Shown in pieces: positions 61,001 through 64,000 of a stretch of DNA of 64,000 nt. The translations under genes and the position numbers were made by a program. Location: assembly GCA_010692425.1 (NCBI GenBank), contig JAAHHJ010000016.1:153925-217924 (forward strand), in the 5' to 3' direction. How positions within the stretch are numbered: position 1 is the stretch's first letter; each line of letters opens with the position of its first letter. This DNA is from Symploca sp. SIO3C6 (GTDB lineage Bacteria; Cyanobacteriota; Cyanobacteriia; Cyanobacteriales; Coleofasciculaceae). Below the pieces are notes generated by a model that saw only the letters and a list, made by a program, of their open reading frames with translations, was not told the DNA's origin and ran no database searches.

Positions 61001-63148
61001 ACTACTTCTTCAAAATTACTTTTAGCCTCTGATCAACAGTTTGATGCCTTGTTTAAGAGTTTACAGGCAGCTAGGCATCTCAAACAAAAAATTTGGGCAA
61101 ACTGGGTACAAGATGATACTAAAGCTAGAGTTGTGTCTACACTGCGGCAGGCAGTTTACGAAGTTAGAGAAAAAAATCGCTTGCAGAAGCATAACCAGCC
61201 AGTCAATAGTGTCAGTTTTAGCCCTGACGGTCAAATCATTGCCTCTGCTAGTAATGATGGTATTATTAAACTCTGGAATCCTCAGGGTAAAGAACTTCAA
61301 AGCTTTCGAGAAAATAATCAGCCAATTAATAGCGTTAGTTTTAGCCCCAATGGTCAAACAATAGCTTCAGCTAGTAACGATAAGACCGTCAAACTCTGGA
61401 ATTTTCAGGGCAAACCACTCCAAACTTTTAAGGGTCATCAAGATGTGGTTAATAGCATTAGTTTTAGCCCTAACGGTCAAATCATTGCCTCTGCTAGTAA
61501 TGATAATACCGTTAAACTTTGGAATCTTCAAGGTAAGTTACTCCAAAACTTTGAAGAGCACGGTAATTGGGTCAATAGTGTTAGCTTTAGTCCTGATGGT
61601 AAGATAATTGCCTCTGCTAGTAATGACGGTACAATTAAATTCTGGAATCTTCAGGGAGAGCAACTCAGAGAATTAAAACTAACAGGTAAAATTACTATTG
61701 TCAAATTTAGCCCTAATGGTCAAAGAATTGCCTCTGTTAGTAATGATGAAAATAACAAAGACTATACGATCAAAATCTGGGATTTAGAGGGCAAAAAAAT
61801 TCAAAATATTAAGGAATTTAAAACTATCAAGAGTCACAGTAGTTGGATAACTAGCCTTAGTTTTAGTCCGGACAACAAGAAAATTGTCTCAGCTAGTAAT
61901 GATAATACTGTTCAAGTCTCTAATTTAGAGAATGAAAAAAAACAAACTCTTAAAGGTCATAGTAATCGAGTTGCCAGCGTCAGTTTTAGCCCCGATGGGC
62001 ATACAATTGCCTCAGCTAGTGTTGATACTACAGTTAAACTCTGGAATTTGGAGAGTAAAAAACCTGGAAACCTAAAAGCTCGAATTGTTAAAGGTGATAG
62101 CAGTAGTGCTAGAGTCACAAGTGTTAGTTTTAGCCCTGATAGGCAATTATTCGTCTCTGCCAACGATCGCAATAAGGTAACTCTTTATAAGGTAACTCTT
62201 TGGTCAACTAATGGCAGTAAAGCTAAAATCTTTAATATTCAAGATTATCATACGGCTATTATCAATAGTGTCAACTTTAGTCCAGATGGGCAAAGAATTG
62301 CTATTGCTAGTGAAGATACTTCAATGAAACCTGGTAATATTCTGAATACCGAATATGTGGTTAAACTTTATAATCTCGAGGGTAGATTACTCAATCTTTT
62401 GAAAGGACATAGTGCTCCGGTGAAGAGTCTCAGTTTCAGTCCTGACAGTAAGATAATCGCTGCCGTTAGTTTGGATAAAACTGTTAGATTATGGAGTCAA
62501 GAAGGAGAATTACTGCCAACGCTGAGTAATCTTTCTTCCAATTATGTTAGTTTTTCCCCTGACAGTAGCAAGATAGTATCTGTTGATGCTGATAACAGGC
62601 TTCAAATCCGAACTATTGAAGGTAACTTATTCCAATCTTTACCAGGACATACTGATAGTGTCACCAGCGTTAGTTTTAGCCCCGACGGTAACAAAATTGC
62701 TTCTGGTAGTAAAGACTCCACTGTCAGACTCTGGAATCTTAATCAAGGCAAATTGTTTAAAACTTTAGGAGAGCATAGTAAGCAAGTCAATAGTGTGAGT
62801 TTTAGTCACAATGGTAAACTCATCGCTTCTGCCAGTGATGACCAAACTATCAAGATTTGGAGTCACAATGGCAAAGAACTCAGAACCCTATTTGGTCATG
62901 AAGCTAGGGTTTTGAGTGTTAATTTCACCCCAAACGACAAGCAACTAGTTTCTGCCGATTCAGAAGGGAAAGTGATTGTCTGGGATTTGGATTTAGATTA
63001 TCCTGAACTTGATGAACTCTTGAAGCGCAGTTGTGACTGGGTGGATGATTATCTTGACTATAACCCTAATGTTACTCCAGAAGATCTTCAACTGTGCAAT
63101 TACCCCAAGGGGGTAGCACGCAATGATCATAAAAATGTAAAAACTTAA
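58091..63148 (+). CDS. TPR - STAND ATPase - 14xWD40 protein with unassigned N-terminal module
   Basis: A 1685-residue signalling protein. Residues 1-180 resemble a degenerate NTPase fold (PALMVFGLESVSNL, FPLILWLNDQVL) without Walker motifs, possibly an inactive STAND module. About 215-490 are TPR-like helices. An nSTAND1-type ATPase follows with Walker A HGPSGVGKSS at 556 and Walker B LIFDQFEEFF near 650. A single membrane span lies near residue 940 (AAFGLATLATVSVGLC), then 14 WD40 repeats (NQPVNSVSFSPDGQIIASAS type), and a final Cys-containing tail. No protease or nuclease domain is visible, so effector action may come from a partner. Preceded by a 270-base upstream region; not in an operon. 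Confidence 0.88.
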   Translation: MSIPHQPEDVAAFNDSSLKTLVRAIELSQGQFYLILARCNYAALREQIVPRLRQLCPVEIQKLLLPESFDNLYHTIKAQLAEQQPPALMVFGLESVSNLDRVLTSTNYIREEFKNNFRFPLILWLNDQVLQKMLRLAPDFESWTTSIEFLIATDELIEFLQQEADSIFSTVLNVGEDRFWDNASIYKKRGVSQRLELELAKQDLQRRGAWKPILAASEQFILGRDAYAHNQMEQSRKLYEQSLVFWIQSNDLERQACLLFHLGLWWRRYAILHRGSAQKAYGRAREYYQQCRTILQRANRPDLEAKFINSVAEVLQQLQQWDELNIIAKTAVKLHQTYPNKIRLARAYGFLAEVALAKSRWRQVKQYAQTALETNAEASTSSLIVSITDLPLQSQNNDFVWARQIHQSWYRFLLAKAQAGAGKIQKAIQHLETAKDEFKPEYHPQLYLRILDSLRQLYFEQSQYLKAFQSKRQQRSIEQQYGFIAFIGAFRLRSQRQVINPALISVDSEQLHAHPEESNLSKVTMAQEIISSGRQQDVERLIMRLNRSDHKLIVIHGPSGVGKSSLLTAGLVPALHQQIAIDSRNPLPVVVRSYIDWVRQLGIALEKALGEIEKGSYTAFHFANQSLPTTPDSLEIIVEQLKKNGGRNLLTVLIFDQFEEFFFNCPNPAQRRKFWDFFKTCLDSLNVPYVKIILSLREDYLHHLLECDYPRCSTSNNSDTLTNLEVATNDILNKEVRYAVGDFSPSDAKQVIQSLTQRSFYLEPALIDELVRDLAGDFGKVRPIELQVVGAQLQAEKIATLAQYQESGPKEKLVQRFLKEVVKDCGPENEPIAELLLYLLTDENNTRPPKTHAELAAALETKANKLDLVLEILVKSGLVFVLPQFPADRYQLVHDYLVSFIRQQRGAELIAELEREKQQRQLAEAKLTMVLQQRLRLAYVAAFGLATLATVSVGLCLTAINQTNANLSELTTSSKLLLASDQQFDALFKSLQAARHLKQKIWANWVQDDTKARVVSTLRQAVYEVREKNRLQKHNQPVNSVSFSPDGQIIASASNDGIIKLWNPQGKELQSFRENNQPINSVSFSPNGQTIASASNDKTVKLWNFQGKPLQTFKGHQDVVNSISFSPNGQIIASASNDNTVKLWNLQGKLLQNFEEHGNWVNSVSFSPDGKIIASASNDGTIKFWNLQGEQLRELKLTGKITIVKFSPNGQRIASVSNDENNKDYTIKIWDLEGKKIQNIKEFKTIKSHSSWITSLSFSPDNKKIVSASNDNTVQVSNLENEKKQTLKGHSNRVASVSFSPDGHTIASASVDTTVKLWNLESKKPGNLKARIVKGDSSSARVTSVSFSPDRQLFVSANDRNKVTLYKVTLWSTNGSKAKIFNIQDYHTAIINSVNFSPDGQRIAIASEDTSMKPGNILNTEYVVKLYNLEGRLLNLLKGHSAPVKSLSFSPDSKIIAAVSLDKTVRLWSQEGELLPTLSNLSSNYVSFSPDSSKIVSVDADNRLQIRTIEGNLFQSLPGHTDSVTSVSFSPDGNKIASGSKDSTVRLWNLNQGKLFKTLGEHSKQVNSVSFSHNGKLIASASDDQTIKIWSHNGKELRTLFGHEARVLSVNFTPNDKQLVSADSEGKVIVWDLDLDYPELDELLKRSCDWVDDYLDYNPNVTPEDLQLCNYPKGVARNDHKNVKT

Positions 63149-63215
63149 TAGCTGCGATCTTTGTTGCTGTCTGAATCTATTTCTTTTCCATTTGCTAAGC
63201 TCTGGGACAACAGAT

Positions 63216-63692
63216 TCAATTAGTTGATACTGGTCTATTTGATTGAAAAGTATACTTAGTGTCTCCTGGGCTAAGAATTATTGTTTCAACGAAATCACTC
63301 TTGCCATCAGTGTTTTTATAAATTCTCACCGCGTCACTATACTCTCCGAGATAAAGCCGAGAACATTTTTGAGGTTTAATAGTTATCCATCCAGTTACCT
63401 GGCTCCATTGATCACTGGAAATTTTTCTGGCATACCCAGTGTTGATTGCAGAAGATGTGTTATTACAGCGAGTGAGAGTAGTGACTTGCGCTTGCTTGAA
63501 AAAAACTGTGGTGAGTACAGGAAATTTCTTAGTTAAGACAGGTTTCGACACCAAAGGCGGTTGCCAAGTTGAGGCAGATTTCAGGGAGACTTGAGCTATG
63601 GCAATGTTACTATTGTCACTAGCAAAAATCGAATCTGCCCCCACCAACATCATTGGCAACAGCATCATCGCACTTAAAATCTGCTTGTTCAT
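63216..63692 (-). CDS. Secreted small protein (DUF1036-like)
   Basis: A 158-residue exported protein with a signal peptide (MNKQILSAMMLLPMMLVGAD, cleavage likely near ASDN). The mature part has TRCNNTSSAINTGYARKI and WITIKPQKCSRLY, a pattern like DUF1036 proteins with two Cys that could form a disulfide in the periplasm. The function is unknown. It lies between the STAND-WD40 gene (convergent) and the psbA terminator. Confidence 0.7.
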   Translation of the reverse strand: MNKQILSAMMLLPMMLVGADSIFASDNSNIAIAQVSLKSASTWQPPLVSKPVLTKKFPVLTTVFFKQAQVTTLTRCNNTSSAINTGYARKISSDQWSQVTGWITIKPQKCSRLYLGEYSDAVRIYKNTDGKSDFVETIILSPGDTKYTFQSNRPVSTN

Positions 63693-63774
63693 CCCAACTA
63701 TTTACCTAGCTTCATTCAAATGATCTAAGACGTAAACTGATTGTTTTTGTTCCAGATCCAAGCTAAATTGAAAT

Positions 63775-63803
63775 AAAAAAGCGCCCTCCATAACGGAGGG
63801 CGC
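63775..63803 (-). terminator. Intrinsic terminator of psbA
   Basis: A perfect 9-bp GC-rich stem GCGCCCTCC / GGAGGGCGC with loop ATAAC (63781-63803) is followed, on the minus strand, by TTTTTTATTT. It lies 57 bases after the psbA stop and is a textbook rho-independent terminator. Confidence 0.93.
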
Positions 63804-63860
63804 TAGTGGTACTAACTTCCTAGGTTAAATTTAACCTCTGTAGGAATTAAAAGTGGTTTA

Positions 63861-64000
63861 TTAACCGTTGATAGCAGGAGCACTTAGAGCTACAGGAGTT
63901 GCCTCACCAGCTGCCAAATCTAGAGGGAAGTTGTGAGCATTGCGCTCGTGCATAACTTCAAAACCTAGGTTAGCGCGGTTGAGCACATCTGCCCAAGTAC
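63861..64000 (-). CDS. psbA: Photosystem II D1 protein, C-terminal end only
   Basis: The last 46 codons of psbA, read on the minus strand and cut by the right edge. The sequence includes [20 protein letters not shown], with the His and Asp ligands of the manganese cluster, and the C-terminal extension [16 protein letters not shown] that CtpA removes after Ala344 during photosystem II assembly. It confirms a cyanobacterial origin. Whether this is a light-stress or constitutive psbA variant cannot be judged, because residue 130 lies outside the window. Confidence 0.98.
   Translation of the reverse strand, partial: TWADVLNRANLGFEVMHERNAHNFPLDLAAGEATPVALSAPAING

Overview
The window is chromosomal DNA from a beta-cyanobacterium. 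Direct evidence: the 3' end of psbA (photosystem II D1) at the right edge, the carboxysome shell protein gene ccmP, a GUN4-domain protein, the HemJ-type protoporphyrinogen oxidase, an XisH/XisI pair, a PEP-CTERM/exosortase-type exported protein, about 17 copies (counted by eye) of the HIP1 octamer GCGATCGC, and families of cyanobacterial 7-8 bp tandem repeats (CTTATTA-type and GGGGAGAT-type). I cannot name the species; the mix fits a filamentous or baeocyte-forming cyanobacterium with a large genome.

Layout. 1-9.6 kb: acnB (cut by the left edge), ccmP, a pentapeptide-repeat protein, two unassigned minus-strand genes, and a loose urease cluster ureD-ureA-(gap)-ureB with no ureC. 9.8-15.8 kb: a class I glutamine amidotransferase paired with an AurF-like diiron oxygenase, a PMT-type membrane glycosyltransferase with a repeat-derived insert, an AzgA-type purine permease and a small conserved protein. 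16.1-22.6 kb: a TnpB-only IS200/IS605-type element ending a few bases from the stop codon of a 1425-residue NACHT-HEAT-PD-(D/E)XK protein, then a HTH protein. 22.7-29.3 kb: Uma2 nuclease-like protein, CDF metal exporter, a cluster of three phased DnaA-type boxes, hemJ, an XDP2-like surface protein, guaA and an alpha/beta hydrolase. 29.5-35.9 kb: xisH-xisI converging on a two-gene EACC1 / metacaspase-NACHT-membrane system, then an asparagine-synthase-like protein. 36-43.4 kb: a CHAT-protease/STAND/14xWD40 protein, an Ap4A phosphorylase, a zinc-free paralogue of ribosomal protein bL36 and an aspartoacylase-family protein. 43.6-48.8 kb: an ABC-transporter remnant and a redox/two-component module (response regulator fused to a thioredoxin-reductase-like flavoprotein, with two cNMP-domain histidine kinases). 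49-64 kb: GUN4 protein, WD40 protein, glpK, murD, tex, a 1685-residue TPR/STAND/14xWD40 protein, a small secreted protein, and psbA with its terminator.

The unifying theme is NTP-dependent conflict or cell-death signalling. Within 46 kb there are four large STAND/NACHT ATPases with different effectors (PD-(D/E)XK nuclease, metacaspase plus membrane domain, CHAT protease, and one with an unassigned N-terminal module), a further WD40 propeller protein, an EACC1 adaptor and the XisH/XisI pair. The NACHT-nuclease protein and the EACC1-caspase-NACHT pair are the best candidates for little-described immune systems. The flavoprotein/kinase module is the best candidate for an unusual sensory system. 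All functional statements are read from sequence by eye; no database search was possible.
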